From Desulfuribacillus stibiiarsenatis (lineage in GTDB: Bacteria; Bacillota; Bacilli; Desulfuribacillales; Desulfuribacillaceae), in contig NZ_MJAT01000038.1 in assembly GCF_001742305.1 (NCBI RefSeq), forward strand, positions 62,001 to 126,000: DNA of 64,000 bases. The letters run 5' to 3'. Under the pieces are notes generated by a model. The model was not told where the DNA came from. It ran no database searches and saw only the letters and a list, made by a program, of their open reading frames with translations. The translations under genes and the position numbers were made by a program. Shown piece after piece: positions 7,333 through 17,526 of the stretch. Each line of letters starts with the position of its first letter. Positions within the stretch are counted from its first letter, which is position 1.

Positions 7333-8340
7333 CTACTTCATCATATATTTTACCAAATCAATGACTCGACACGAGTAACCCCATTCATTATCATACCACG
7401 CAAAAACCTTAGCAGTCTTATCACCCATCGTCATTGTAGTAAGACCATCAATAATACTTGAATGACTATTGCCGATAAAGTCTGAGGAGACTAATGGCTC
7501 GTCACAAAATTCTAGGATGCCTTTTAACTTTTGCTCTGCTGCAGACTTTAACGCTTGGTTAATTTGGTCCTTCGTTACCGAAGTCTCTAACTCTACAACT
7601 AAATCCACAATGGATACATTCGGTGTAGGCACACGCAAGGAAATTCCGTTTAACTTACCCTCTAATTCTGGCAGAACGCGACCTACTGCCTTCGCTGCAC
7701 CAGTAGAAGTTGGTATAATCGATTCTGCACAAGCTCTTGCTCTACGTAAATCCTTATGCGGATTATCTAAGTTCTTTTGGTCATTGGTGTAAGAATGCAC
7801 CGTCGTCATCAGCCCTTGAACAACTCCGAATGTTTCGTGTAATACCTTTACTACAGGAGCAAGACAGTTTGTTGTACAAGATGCATTGGATACGATATGA
7901 TGGTTCTCTTTATCATATTGCTCCTCATTGACACCCATTACAATCGTTATATCTTCATCTTTACCAGGTGCGGTAATACATACTTTTTTAGCACCTGCTT
8001 GCAAATGAAGAGAAGCGCCTTTACGGTCTGTGAACTTACCAGTTGCCTCAACAGCTATATCAATCCCTAAATCACCCCAAGGTAATTTCTCCGGATTTCT
8101 TTCTGCAATAATTTGAATTGTCTTTCCATTGACCGTCATCGTTTTATTATCATTATCAGCAGATATTTCTAGTTTCATTTGACCATGCACCGTGTCATAT
8201 TTTAACAAATGAGCTAACACAGTCGGATCGTAGCTGGCATTGATTGCTACCACCTCAATATTCTCATCTTCGATCGCTCTTCTATGCACTAGTCTTCCAA
8301 TCCGTCCATACCCGTTGATAGCAATTTTAATTGGCACCAT
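7333..8340 (-). CDS. gapB: Glyceraldehyde-3-phosphate dehydrogenase, GapB type
   Basis: A 335-residue GAPDH. The nucleotide loop is NGYGRIGR and the active site is SNASCTTN (catalytic Cys near 155). The cofactor strand ends AINASYD where strictly NAD-dependent enzymes have Asp after INDL. That loss of Asp is the mark of GapB, the NADP-preferring gluconeogenic enzyme. The long conserved string around NDQKN, NPHKDLRRARA and DEPLVSSD also follows GapB. The syntenic place next to coaE-mutM-polA agrees. No second GAPDH is in the window. Confidence 0.92.
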   Translation of the reverse strand: MVPIKIAINGYGRIGRLVHRRAIEDENIEVVAINASYDPTVLAHLLKYDTVHGQMKLEISADNDNKTMTVNGKTIQIIAERNPEKLPWGDLGIDIAVEATGKFTDRKGASLHLQAGAKKVCITAPGKDEDITIVMGVNEEQYDKENHHIVSNASCTTNCLAPVVKVLHETFGVVQGLMTTVHSYTNDQKNLDNPHKDLRRARACAESIIPTSTGAAKAVGRVLPELEGKLNGISLRVPTPNVSIVDLVVELETSVTKDQINQALKSAAEQKLKGILEFCDEPLVSSDFIGNSHSSIIDGLTTMTMGDKTAKVFAWYDNEWGYSCRVIDLVKYMMK

Positions 8341-8418
8341 AATAATCTCCCTTCACATAAAAATCCATTATCATATTTCGACATTTTAGTATTAAATCCT
8401 GCATTAAAACAAAAACTT

Positions 8419-8958
8419 TTATTGGTAAATTCTTTTATATATATCATAAAAATGTTGAATCCTCTGCAAGTAGTGACGCGTCTCGCCAAATGGGACTTGG
8501 TCTATATTATCAAGAGTTCCATCCCAGACTTGATCTTTCAACCAATTATCAACTCGTGTGGGACCACTATTGTAGCTCGCCACAACTAATGGTGTTCGCT
8601 CATTATACTTCTTATGTAAATATTGTACATACCAAGTTCCAATTCTTATATTTAAGTCTGGTCTAGCTAGTTCTTCGATATCGGTATACGTGATGTTATT
8701 GATCTCTGCTCCCCATTGTGCCGTCGCTGGCATAAGCTGCATTAAACCAATGGCTCCTTTTTTTGATACACGCCGCTTATCATATTGGCTTTCAACTTTG
8801 ATAATCGCAGCTATTAGAAATGGGTCTTGCTGGAATTCTTCAGAAATATCCCAAATTAGAGACTTATATTGAATAGGATAAATTGTTTGCCAAAATTTAT
8901 CCGTATTAATAAATAGAATGAGTAAAATTAGTAATAATAGCCACCATCTCTTTCTCAC
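8419..8958 (-). CDS. Lytic transglycosylase (SLT domain)
   Basis: A membrane-anchored murein lytic transglycosylase of about 180 residues. One N-terminal membrane segment (WWLLLLILLILFI) is followed by a Slt70-type domain. The catalytic glutamate is in IIKVESQYD (Glu56), and GAIGLMQLMPATA, VASYNSGP and ETRHYLQRI are typical. The GTG at 8958 was chosen because the G-rich ribosome site (8968-8977) is correctly spaced from it. The upstream TTG at 8967 abuts that site. It lies 22 bp after coaE on the same strand. Confidence 0.87.
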   Translation of the reverse strand: MRKRWWLLLLILLILFINTDKFWQTIYPIQYKSLIWDISEEFQQDPFLIAAIIKVESQYDKRRVSKKGAIGLMQLMPATAQWGAEINNITYTDIEELARPDLNIRIGTWYVQYLHKKYNERTPLVVASYNSGPTRVDNWLKDQVWDGTLDNIDQVPFGETRHYLQRIQHFYDIYKRIYQ

Positions 8959-8980
8959 AACCCGCAATCACCCCCCCGAT

Positions 8981-9571
8981 TTACTTCTCTTTTATACCTT
9001 GTAACAAGTCTTCTACTTGAAGCTTCGTATTATGGATTGTCCCGCTATTATCAATCACAAAATCAGCCATTTGAGATTTCAAATCCAATGGCATCTGTGT
9101 AGATATCTTTTGTTTTGCATAATCTTCCGGAATTTCCGATCGATCCATCAAACGTTGTACTTGAATATCAAATGGGACAAATACCACAATTACAACATCG
9201 ACAAGTTTCTCATATTTCGTTTCAAACAGCAAGGGAATATCTAAAAAAACTATTCCCTCGCTATTCTCTATTTCTTCTGCTTGTTGAAGCATTGTATTAC
9301 GAATAATCGGATGCGTGATTTTGTTAAGGACTTCCCTTTGTCCAGCATCACGAAAAATAATCTGCCCAAGCTTCTCACGGTCAATATCGCCAACGTCATC
9401 AAGAATTCCCAAGCCAAAATGATGTGCGATTTCCAGATAGGCTTGACGACCGGGCTCCACAATCTCCCTAGCAATTCGATCAGCATCTAAAACTGTGTAC
9501 CCATGTTCTCGAATGATATGACTGACTAAACTCTTCCCGCTAGCAATACCGCCCGTAATTCCTATTTTCAT
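8981..9571 (-). CDS. coaE: Dephospho-CoA kinase
   Basis: The last enzyme of coenzyme A synthesis, phosphorylating the 3'-OH of dephospho-CoA. The P-loop is GITGGIASGKS at the N-terminus. DADRIAREIVEPG and the lid region (VQRLMDRSEIPEDYA) are typical. The ATG at 9571 (MKIGITGG) is preferred over the one at 9583, because GAGGGA falls between them at proper spacing. At 196 residues it matches the family. It is close behind ytaF and probably cotranscribed with mutM-polA. Confidence 0.93.
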   Translation of the reverse strand: MKIGITGGIASGKSLVSHIIREHGYTVLDADRIAREIVEPGRQAYLEIAHHFGLGILDDVGDIDREKLGQIIFRDAGQREVLNKITHPIIRNTMLQQAEEIENSEGIVFLDIPLLFETKYEKLVDVVIVVFVPFDIQVQRLMDRSEIPEDYAKQKISTQMPLDLKSQMADFVIDNSGTIHNTKLQVEDLLQGIKEK

Positions 9572-9582
9572 ATGGTCCCTCA

Positions 9583-10260
9583 TTAATAGAATATTTTCGT
9601 TAGGCCTAAAACAATTAGTAACATACCAGGTAAGTAAGATACTTTTTGAAATATTTTTACATCAGAAAAGGTTTTTCCCAAGAAAACCCCAGAATATAAG
9701 CATGCAAAGCTACAGACACCTATCAATAGCGCTGTCAAAAATGGCGGATAACCAACTAACGCAGCACCTATACCAGCACCGAATGCATCCAGTGAAAGAG
9801 CCAAACCAAGAACTGCTGCCTCGGCAATACTAATTGCACCCGAGCGATCGATGTCGGCTTTGCTAGGTGTGCGAAGAATTTGAATAAGAATCCCTAACCG
9901 CTTTACTTCTATAATTATGAGATTAGGACCCTGTTCATGTCCTTGTTCACGTAAATTGTTATTCTTGGACTCTTCCGTAATAGGAACTTTATCCTTTTGC
10001 GTTAATAAATTATATATAGCCCATATACCAATGACGATTAAGATGAAACCACCGAGGGCCTGGGCCCAAAATTCTGGAATTATATATAATAATCCACTTC
10101 CAAGCTGTGTGGCCAATAAAATTACACATGCCGAGAGCAAGGAAATGACAATAAGCGGGAAAATAGTAATGGTAATTTTTCTCAATCCATAAGTTAAGCC
10201 TACACCAAAGCTGTCTAAACTAACAGCAAATGCTAATACAAAGATGGATATCCATGTCAT
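9583..10260 (-). CDS. ytaF: Sporulation membrane protein YtaF
   Basis: A 225-residue membrane protein of the MntP/YtaF family with six predicted helices and two pseudo-repeats. The repeats are FAVSLDSFGVGLTYG near the N-terminus and ALSLDAFGAGIGAA in the second half, each with the conserved Asp in a helix. A hydrophilic loop of about 40 residues lies between them. In B. subtilis ytaF is also between mutM and coaE. MntP relatives export Mn2+, but the substrate here is not known. Confidence 0.88.
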   Translation of the reverse strand: MTWISIFVLAFAVSLDSFGVGLTYGLRKITITIFPLIVISLLSACVILLATQLGSGLLYIIPEFWAQALGGFILIVIGIWAIYNLLTQKDKVPITEESKNNNLREQGHEQGPNLIIIEVKRLGILIQILRTPSKADIDRSGAISIAEAAVLGLALSLDAFGAGIGAALVGYPPFLTALLIGVCSFACLYSGVFLGKTFSDVKIFQKVSYLPGMLLIVLGLTKIFY

Positions 10261-10309
10261 TCTAACTCCTCCTCATACCTAGAATATGGGCATGAATAGG
10301 AGTTGGTGC

Positions 10310-11140
10310 TTATCTAAGTTTTTGACATTTTGGGCAGTAGTGAGTTCCCCTGCCGGCTACTCTCGTTTTTACAATTTCGTCTCCACAAACCAAACAAGGT
10401 GTTCCGTGTTTCTGATACACATACAATTGCTGTTGGAACAACCCCATCTTACCTTGACCATTCACGTACGACTTTACAGAAGATCCACCCGCCTCAATGG
10501 CTTCCCTTAAGACGATTTTCATATTCTCATAAATCGCATGGATTTTTGGTTTCGTTAAGTTGTTGGCGAGCATCTCTGGTCGAATCCGTGAGCGGAATAG
10601 TATTTCGTCCGCATATATATTTCCAATACCAGCTACAACCTCTTGATCTAATAATACAGCTTTTATGGACTTATTCTTCTTCTTTATCTTCTCATAAAAC
10701 AACTTTTCTGTCAGGCTTAAATCAAAAGGTTCTTTCCCTAAATTTCGAAAAAACTTAAGTTGGTCCACATCCTGATTCTTCACTAAATCCATTGTACCAA
10801 ACTGTCGAGTATCCCGATATCGTAGCTCCTCACCATCGTCAAAATGAAAAATCACATGGGTATGAGTTGCCGCAGCATCCATACTGTTGAATACACCATA
10901 ATTCCCTTCCATCCGCAAGTGGGATATCAGTGTGTAGTGCGAGCTTAATCGGAACAATAAATACTTTCCCCGACGGTCAATTGCAAGGATTTGTTTCCCT
11001 TTTAGCAATGCCCTAAATTGATCTGGTTCTGGGGAGCGCACAATTCTTGCGAGATTTATAGTAACATCTTCAATCGTTTTGTGAAGCACGAGTTGTTCAA
11101 GGGTACGTTTGATTGTTTCAACCTCAGGAAGTTCAGGCAC
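10310..11140 (-). CDS. mutM: Formamidopyrimidine-DNA glycosylase
   Basis: A base-excision repair enzyme removing 8-oxoguanine and FapyG, with beta/delta lyase activity. The processed N-terminus PELPEVETIKRTL supplies the catalytic Pro and Glu. A conserved lysine lies in AIDRRGKYLLF, a helix-two-turn-helix with GIGNIYADEILF comes later, and a C-terminal zinc finger has CLVC and CPKC. Full length at 276 residues. It sits 15 bp downstream of polA, a common repair operon in Bacillales. Confidence 0.95.
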   Translation of the reverse strand: MPELPEVETIKRTLEQLVLHKTIEDVTINLARIVRSPEPDQFRALLKGKQILAIDRRGKYLLFRLSSHYTLISHLRMEGNYGVFNSMDAAATHTHVIFHFDDGEELRYRDTRQFGTMDLVKNQDVDQLKFFRNLGKEPFDLSLTEKLFYEKIKKKNKSIKAVLLDQEVVAGIGNIYADEILFRSRIRPEMLANNLTKPKIHAIYENMKIVLREAIEAGGSSVKSYVNGQGKMGLFQQQLYVYQKHGTPCLVCGDEIVKTRVAGRGTHYCPKCQKLR

Positions 11141-11155
11141 TCATATCACCCAATT

Positions 11156-13786
11156 CTATTTAGTATCAAACCAGTTACCTCCAACTGCTAAATCAACCTT
11201 AAGTGGAACGGACAATGAGATACAATTCTCCATAACTTCTGGTACTAGTTGCGTCATAATGACAATTTCATCTTCAGGTACTTCAAAAATCAATTCATCG
11301 TGCACTTGTAATAACATCCGAGTCTTAAGATTTCGTTGTTGTAATTCTTCATCAATTCTTACCATAGCGAGCTTTATTATATCAGCAGCTGTACCTTGAA
11401 TCGGCGTATTCATAGCTGTTCGCTCTGCGAAACTGCGGATATTAAAGTTAGGGCTATGGATATCTGGTAAATATCTTCTACGATGAAGAATTGTTTGAAC
11501 AAAGCCTTGTTTCTTGGCAAGTTTAATAATACTCGACATATATTCCTTCACGCCGCTAAAGTGCGCTAAATATAGGTCGATAAATTCTTTTGCTTCTTTA
11601 CGAGATATATTTAAGTTTTGCGATAAACCATAATCACTAATACCATAAACAATTCCAAAATTCACAGCTTTAGCTTGTCTACGCATATGCGAATCGACAG
11701 CTTCTAAAGGAACTCCAAACACATCGCTAGCCGTCTTTGTATGAATATCAATTCCCTGATGGAATGCTTCAATCATTCGCGCGTCTTTCGATATATGTGC
11801 CAAAATTCTTAATTCAATTTGCGAGTAATCCGCAGCTAATAGCTTCCACCCTTTTTCTGATGGAACAAACGCCTTCCGAATTTTACGTCCTTCTTCTAAT
11901 CGAATCGGAATATTTTGTAGATTTGGCTCAGTACTACTAAGCCTTCCTGTTGCCGTCAACGCCTGATTATAGAAAGTATGGATTCTTTGAGTTTCTGGAT
12001 TGACCACTTTCAGCAGACCCTCTATATATGTTGAGTTTAATTTCACAAGTTGACGATGCAACAAAATTCGATCGACAATTTCATGTTGATCTGCTAATTT
12101 CTCTAACACATCTGCATTCGTCGAATAACCTGTTTTCGTCTTCTTTATTGGTGGTAAACCAAGCTTATCAAACAATATATGTCCCATTTGCTTAGGCGAA
12201 TTGATATTAAACTCTTCCCCTGCCAAGGTATAAATTTCAGTCGTAACATTCTCTATCTGCTCTGATAACTCTTGTCCAATGGTCGCTAATATCTCACTAT
12301 CGACAGCTACTCCTTGTTTCTCCATAACCGATAATATCATCGCTAACGGAAGCTCCAAATCTGTAAAAAGCTTTTCCATTTGACTATCTTGTAGTTTTTC
12401 TAGCAGTAGGTTGCTTAGTTTACCAATCACTTCTGTCTTTTGCATAAGGTAGTTGGCGATGTGGTCTCTGGTTATCTCTTTATTCTTCTTATTAAATATC
12501 GTCTCTTCCTTAATCAATTGAATGCCATATTGATTCGCTATATCTGATATGTCCTTGTCACTATCCGTAGGATCTAATAAATAATTCATCAGCATTACAT
12601 CTGCTTCTATTTGAGAGAATCGAACCCCTAAACGATTCCCGATAAAAAATGTGCGTTTTGCATCATAAACAAGTAACCTAGCATTTTCAATGATATCTTT
12701 TAACTGGTTATGATATAAGAGTTCTTGCATAATTAGAAATCTATGTTCCCCCTGGACAATAGAAAGAGAGATTACTTCATCCTTGTGATAGTTGCTACCA
12801 CTTGTCTCAAAGTATAGGGCCATAGGCTCCTTCAGGTCGAGTATTTGAATTTCAGCTAGATGCGATTCTTCTGTAATGTTACGAAACGATATGTCATCCA
12901 TTTGAATGTCATTGAATCCATCATCTTTTGATAGACCTAATCGATCCACTAATTGCTTAAATTCTAAGTCCATAAATATCGGTAATATCTTCTCTTTGTC
13001 ATAGCTAGTATATCTAGCAATCTCCCAGTCTATTGTCAAAGGTGCTTCACAATCGATGGTAGCAAGCCTTTTGCTTAACAGTGCTTGCTCTTGATGCTCC
13101 ATTAAACGCTCCTTTAACTTGCCTTTTATTTGCTCGATGTTCGCTATTACATTTTCTAGTGTCTCATATTCCTGGATGAGCTTGAGTGCTGTTTTCTCAC
13201 CAACCCCAGGAACACCTGGTATATTATCGGATGTATCTCCCATCAGACCTTTTACATCAATCATTTGTTGCGGCGATAAGTCGAATTTCTCTTTCAAAAC
13301 TTCCACATTGATAATTTCAGTTTCGCTAATACCTTTTTTCGTTAAATATACTTTAGTATGTTCACCAACCAATTGAAATGTATCCTTATCTCCAGATACG
13401 ATGATTGTCTCTATTCCTTGGTTACTTGCTTGTTTAGAGAACGTACCGATTATATCATCAGCTTCATAATTTTCCATTTGATATATAGCAATGCCAAAAC
13501 CCTCAAGAATCGATTGAATCATTGGGAATTGACCAGAGAGCTCTTGTGGCGTTTTTTGTCTTGTCCCTTTATATTCTTGGTAAAACGCATGGCGAAACGT
13601 TACCTTTCCCGCGTCAAAAATGCAGGCTATATAGTCCGGCTTTTCTTCCTCTAGAATTCTCAATAACATAGTGGTAAACCCTAACGCTGCGTTTGTATAT
13701 ACACCCTTACTACTCGTTAGTAGTGGTAAAGCATAAAATGCGCGATTCGCAATACTATTTCCATCAATTAAAAGCAATCTAGCCAC
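11156..13786 (-). CDS. polA: DNA polymerase I
   Basis: An 876-residue repair and Okazaki-fragment polymerase. The N-terminal 5'-nuclease (LLLIDGNSIANRAFYAL, ENYEADDIIGT, GLMGDTSDNIPGVPGVGEK) is intact. The polymerase domain has motif A LAADYSQIELR (near 650), motif B RRQAKAVNFGIVYG and motif C QVHDELIFEV (near 828). The middle 3'-5' exonuclease region has YFETSGSNYHKDEVI where a proofreading enzyme has the DxE metal ligands. So it is probably inactive, as in other Bacillales. Starts at GTG behind a GGGGGTA ribosome site. Confidence 0.96.
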   Translation of the reverse strand: MARLLLIDGNSIANRAFYALPLLTSSKGVYTNAALGFTTMLLRILEEEKPDYIACIFDAGKVTFRHAFYQEYKGTRQKTPQELSGQFPMIQSILEGFGIAIYQMENYEADDIIGTFSKQASNQGIETIIVSGDKDTFQLVGEHTKVYLTKKGISETEIINVEVLKEKFDLSPQQMIDVKGLMGDTSDNIPGVPGVGEKTALKLIQEYETLENVIANIEQIKGKLKERLMEHQEQALLSKRLATIDCEAPLTIDWEIARYTSYDKEKILPIFMDLEFKQLVDRLGLSKDDGFNDIQMDDISFRNITEESHLAEIQILDLKEPMALYFETSGSNYHKDEVISLSIVQGEHRFLIMQELLYHNQLKDIIENARLLVYDAKRTFFIGNRLGVRFSQIEADVMLMNYLLDPTDSDKDISDIANQYGIQLIKEETIFNKKNKEITRDHIANYLMQKTEVIGKLSNLLLEKLQDSQMEKLFTDLELPLAMILSVMEKQGVAVDSEILATIGQELSEQIENVTTEIYTLAGEEFNINSPKQMGHILFDKLGLPPIKKTKTGYSTNADVLEKLADQHEIVDRILLHRQLVKLNSTYIEGLLKVVNPETQRIHTFYNQALTATGRLSSTEPNLQNIPIRLEEGRKIRKAFVPSEKGWKLLAADYSQIELRILAHISKDARMIEAFHQGIDIHTKTASDVFGVPLEAVDSHMRRQAKAVNFGIVYGISDYGLSQNLNISRKEAKEFIDLYLAHFSGVKEYMSSIIKLAKKQGFVQTILHRRRYLPDIHSPNFNIRSFAERTAMNTPIQGTAADIIKLAMVRIDEELQQRNLKTRMLLQVHDELIFEVPEDEIVIMTQLVPEVMENCISLSVPLKVDLAVGGNWFDTK

Positions 13787-13900
13787 ACGAATACCCCCAT
13801 ATTAACACATAACTTTAATCTTAAGGTATCATATCATAACTCAAGACTTTTCAGCAAAGCAATCATGCTAGCGCACAAATCTAAGTCTGTACATCAATGT

Positions 13901-13953
13901 AAAAATCCCCTCACACTAAACAGTTACTATCGAAACTGTCTACTATAAGGGGA
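13901..13953 (-). terminator. Terminator of the pst-phoU operon
   Basis: Read leftward, a two-tier hairpin: CCCCT with AGGGG outside and ACAGTT with AACTGT inside, followed by ATTTTTAC. It stands about 50 bp after phoU and before the polA promoter region. Confidence 0.75.
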
Positions 13954-14006
13954 CATATTAAATTCAACCTAACAACATATTAAAAATTCATACAAATAAC
14001 TTTTGA

Positions 14007-14666
14007 TTAATTTAAATCCGAACGCTTTGCATCTACCATGTATACTACGTATTCTGCTATATTTGTCACATAGTCACCAAGACGCTCAAAGTGTCTTCCT
14101 AAGAATGCAAGCTGGGTTAAAGTCTCGACCTCGTCAGGATTCTGACGGATATGGGCAAATAAATTATTTAAGAATTCTTTATACAAACGGTCGACCGTGT
14201 CATCCTTTAAAGCAATTGCTTTCGCAGCGTCCACATCCTCATTGATATATGCTTGAATAATATCATGAATCATTGTTTTCACAATCGCAGCAATTTCTTG
14301 GATTTGTTGGATTACTTCTAATTCAGGTTCTAACTTCATACGGATGGATGTTTTTGCAATATTACATGCTAGGTCGCCCATACGTTCAAGGTTCGCATTC
14401 ATCTTCAAAGCAGTAACTATCCTTCTTAAATCCTTCGCTACAGGCTGTTGATGAGCGATCAATTGGATGACTAATTCATCAATAGTATCTTCAGTGTCAT
14501 TTATTGCCCCATCTTGATCAATTACCTCTTTCGCAAGGTCATTGTTATGATCAACAAACGCTTGTAACGCTTTATCCAATGCTTCTTCCACTGCAGTACC
14601 CATATTTAACAATCGTTCATTTAGTGCTGTAAGACCAGCATCAAACGATTTTCTTTGAAGTCCCAT
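14007..14666 (-). CDS. phoU: Phosphate signalling protein PhoU
   Basis: A 219-residue helical protein made of two PhoU repeats with metal-binding E/DxxxD motifs (for example MNANLERMGDLACNIAKT and GRHFERLGDYVTNIAEY). PhoU couples the Pst transporter to the PhoR kinase and limits phosphate influx. The ATG at 14666 was chosen because AAAGGGTGG lies 6 bp upstream; the GTG at 14675 overlaps that site. It is the last gene of the pst operon. Confidence 0.93.
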   Translation of the reverse strand: MGLQRKSFDAGLTALNERLLNMGTAVEEALDKALQAFVDHNNDLAKEVIDQDGAINDTEDTIDELVIQLIAHQQPVAKDLRRIVTALKMNANLERMGDLACNIAKTSIRMKLEPELEVIQQIQEIAAIVKTMIHDIIQAYINEDVDAAKAIALKDDTVDRLYKEFLNNLFAHIRQNPDEVETLTQLAFLGRHFERLGDYVTNIAEYVVYMVDAKRSDLN

Positions 14667-14762
14667 GAAAACCACCCTTTAATATTAGTTATAAACTATA
14701 TTTATGTTATGCCATTTACTGAATGTTATGTCAAGAAATATCTCAGGCAACTAGAGTTTTCT

Positions 14763-15551
14763 TTATCCAAAGCGCCCACTAATGTAATCTTCGGTACGTT
14801 TATCCGAAGGATTTGAGAAAATTGTAGTGGTGCTATCATATTCAATAACTTCCCCGTTTAAGAAGAACGCTGTCTTATCAGAAATGCGTGCTGCTTGCTG
14901 CATATTATGAGTTACGATTATAATTGTATATTTTTCTTTCAATTCTTGGGCAAGTTCTTCAATTTTAAGAGTTGAAATAGGGTCTAATGCAGATGTAGGT
15001 TCATCCATGAGAATCACATCTGGTTGGATTGCTAGACAACGGGCGATACATAAACGCTGTTGTTGTCCACCGGATAATCCATAGGCATTTTCATTCAAAC
15101 GGTCCTTTACTTCATCCCAGAGCGCCGCACCACGCAAACTATTCTCTGCGACTTCCATTAACAACTTTTTGTCATTGATTCCGTGAATCCTTGGACCATA
15201 TACAACATTTTCAAAAATAGACTTAGGAAACGGATTCGGTTTTTGGAATACCATTCCTACATCCGTACGAAGCTCTACTAAATCGTACTTCTTGTCTAAA
15301 ATGTTTTTGCCACGGTAGTAGACTTCCCCTTCAGTATGAACAGATTCTACTAGCTCTACCATGCGGTTTAAAGTTTTAATAAATGTTGATTTTCCACAAC
15401 CAGAAGGGCCAATGATGGCCGTAATCTCGTTCTCATTAATTGATAAATCTATATTTTTTAATGCTTGATCCTTGCCATAGTATAAATTCAATTTATTCAC
15501 TTGAAATACTTCTGCCTTTTGTATATCTAACTTGTTTGTTGCAAATTCCAT
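14763..15551 (-). CDS. pstB: Phosphate ABC transporter ATP-binding protein
   Basis: The ATPase of the high-affinity phosphate importer, 262 residues. Walker [11 protein letters not shown]-loop [11 protein letters not shown] typical of PstB, signature LSGGQQQRL, Walker B VILMDEP and H-loop VTHNM are all present. The ATG at 15551 follows GGGAGGA by 6 bp; the ATG at 15566 lies on that site. It is 14 bp after pstA. Confidence 0.95.
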   Translation of the reverse strand: MEFATNKLDIQKAEVFQVNKLNLYYGKDQALKNIDLSINENEITAIIGPSGCGKSTFIKTLNRMVELVESVHTEGEVYYRGKNILDKKYDLVELRTDVGMVFQKPNPFPKSIFENVVYGPRIHGINDKKLLMEVAENSLRGAALWDEVKDRLNENAYGLSGGQQQRLCIARCLAIQPDVILMDEPTSALDPISTLKIEELAQELKEKYTIIIVTHNMQQAARISDKTAFFLNGEVIEYDSTTTIFSNPSDKRTEDYISGRFG

Positions 15552-15565
15552 GATATGTCCTCCCA

Positions 15566-16441
15566 TTATCTCTTAGTCGACAGCTTATTCCTTAGATAGA
15601 TTGCCAATGAATTTAGTGAAACTAACATCACCAATAATACAATGATACCTGCGGCAGCAACATGTTGGAAATCAGCTTGTGGCCTTGAAATCCAGTTAAA
15701 AATTTGAATTGGCATTACCGTAAAGCTATCCATTGCACTTGTTGGCGTAAACGCTACGAACGTTAGTGCTCCAATCATAATGAGTGGTGCAGTCTCGCCA
15801 ATCGCACGGGACGTAGCAAGAATGATACCTGTTAATATCCCAGGAAAAGCTGCTGGGAAAAGAATTCTACGTATAGTCTGCCATTTCGTACCACCTACGG
15901 CATATGATGCATGGCGTAAATCAGCAGGCACTGCGCGAATCGCTTCCTGTGATGCTACAATAACAATAGGCAATACTAGTAAAGCCATTGTGAATGAACC
16001 AGCTAAGATACTTCTACCAAGGTCCATTGCCCGTACGAATAATGTTAAACCTAATATTCCAAAAACAATCGATGGAACGCCAGCTAAGTTCGTAATATTA
16101 ATTTGTATAAAACGCGTAATGACATTCTTTTTCGCATATTCTTCTAGGTAGAATGCAGTACTCACTCCAATAATAAACGCTATCGGAATCGTAAAGCCAA
16201 TCATCCATAAAGTTCCCCATAAAGCAGCTTTAATGCCTGATTTTTCAGGGAATCTTGAAGCAAAATTGTTAAAGAAATCCCAAGTGAGCCATCCGCTTCC
16301 CTCAGACCAGATTTCAGATACTAATAATATTAAAGCAATCACACCGACTGATGTAGATAATAGAAAGAGTCCCTGCCACATGCGATCATAGTAAGTGCGT
16401 CGAACGATCAGGCTTTTCATTTTGTCTTTGTTGATCTTCAT
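15566..16441 (-). CDS. pstA: Phosphate ABC transporter permease PstA
   Basis: A 291-residue inner-membrane permease with six segments. The conserved cytoplasmic loop binding PstB reads [20 protein letters not shown]. The stretch [16 protein letters not shown] is the family hallmark. The ribosome site GAGGAG lies inside the last codons of pstC, so the genes are translationally coupled. It forms the channel with PstC. Confidence 0.95.
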   Translation of the reverse strand: MKINKDKMKSLIVRRTYYDRMWQGLFLLSTSVGVIALILLVSEIWSEGSGWLTWDFFNNFASRFPEKSGIKAALWGTLWMIGFTIPIAFIIGVSTAFYLEEYAKKNVITRFIQINITNLAGVPSIVFGILGLTLFVRAMDLGRSILAGSFTMALLVLPIVIVASQEAIRAVPADLRHASYAVGGTKWQTIRRILFPAAFPGILTGIILATSRAIGETAPLIMIGALTFVAFTPTSAMDSFTVMPIQIFNWISRPQADFQHVAAAGIIVLLVMLVSLNSLAIYLRNKLSTKR

Positions 16442-16443
16442 GC

Positions 16444-17424
16444 TTAGTACTCCTCTCTAAATTTCTTCGTTAGCCAGTTCGCGAATATATTCATAACAAA
16501 GGTAATAATAAATAGTGTCATACCAACAGCATAAATCGTATAATATGCGATACTACGATACGGAGTATCACCTAAGCTAACTTGCACAATATAGGCAGTC
16601 ATTGTCTGCACTGGTTCTAATGGATTAAAAGTGAAATTCGGCATTGCTCCCGCTGCGATAGTTACAATCATTGTCTCCCCTATCGCTCGGGATATTGCTA
16701 ATACAAATGACGCTATAATTCCAGAGAGTGCCCCTGGAATAATTACCTTATACGCAGCTTCAAACCGTGTCGATCCTAATGCGTAAGCCCCTTCACGAAT
16801 ATGTTTCGGCACTGCTGCCATTGCATCTTCACTTAAAGAAGCAATCATCGGTATAATCATAATTCCCACAGCTATACCCGCACTTAATGCATTAAACAAT
16901 CCTAAACCCGGCATCAGTGATTGAAGTACTGGTGTAATAAAATTCAATGCAAAAAAACCGTAAACAATGGTTGGTACTCCAGCTAATACCTCTAAAATAG
17001 GTTTTAATGTCTTCTTCACCCGATCAGGTGCATACTGGCTTAAGTAAACTGCTGCTCCCAGACCTATTGGACCAGCAATCGCAATCGCAATAACAGCCAC
17101 AAGGACAGACCCTAAAAGTAAGGGCAGAATTCCAAATTGCTGTGGTTCAAACAATGGAGTCCATCGCGTTCCAGTTAAGAATTCTTTAATGGAAACGAAA
17201 CTAAAAAACGTGATTGTTGATTCAAATAATGTATAAACAATACCTAAAGTAACAAATATCGAAATTGTAGAAATCAGAAAAAGGATTTTTGGCATAATAT
17301 ATTCTACGAATTTATTGTATCTAGCAGATACTCCCGTTTTATTTTTGATTTTATCTCTAACAGTGAGATTTAAGCTATTCATTTGTTGTTTTGAATTAGC
17401 TTCCAGCGTGTTGTGATCTGTCAT
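16444..17424 (-). CDS. pstC: Phosphate ABC transporter permease PstC
   Basis: The second permease of the Pst system, with six membrane segments after a cytoplasmic N-terminus of about 50 residues. The coupling loop reads AMAAVPKHIREGAYALGST and the hallmark is AISRAIGETMIV. The ATG at 17424 is preferred because GGGAGAGG lies 5 bp upstream. The longer frame from 17472 adds 16 residues without a ribosome site. Operon order is pstS-C-A-B-phoU. Confidence 0.94.
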   Translation of the reverse strand: MTDHNTLEANSKQQMNSLNLTVRDKIKNKTGVSARYNKFVEYIMPKILFLISTISIFVTLGIVYTLFESTITFFSFVSIKEFLTGTRWTPLFEPQQFGILPLLLGSVLVAVIAIAIAGPIGLGAAVYLSQYAPDRVKKTLKPILEVLAGVPTIVYGFFALNFITPVLQSLMPGLGLFNALSAGIAVGIMIIPMIASLSEDAMAAVPKHIREGAYALGSTRFEAAYKVIIPGALSGIIASFVLAISRAIGETMIVTIAAGAMPNFTFNPLEPVQTMTAYIVQVSLGDTPYRSIAYYTIYAVGMTLFIITFVMNIFANWLTKKFREEY

Positions 17425-17526
17425 CTTTACCTCTCCCTTATCCCCCATAGTCCTTATATTTATACATGGCAAAAGTGCGATGTAATACTACATCACACTT
17501 ATAGCCTTTAGGTTTCATTATTTAGA

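Noticed and set aside
7333-8340. Glycolytic NAD-dependent GapA
   Set aside because: The INASY cofactor strand lacks the Asp of GapA, and both sequence and synteny match GapB.
11156-13786. Loss of proofreading residues in PolA as a novel mutation
   Set aside because: Inactive 3'-5' exonuclease domains are normal in Bacillales DNA polymerase I.
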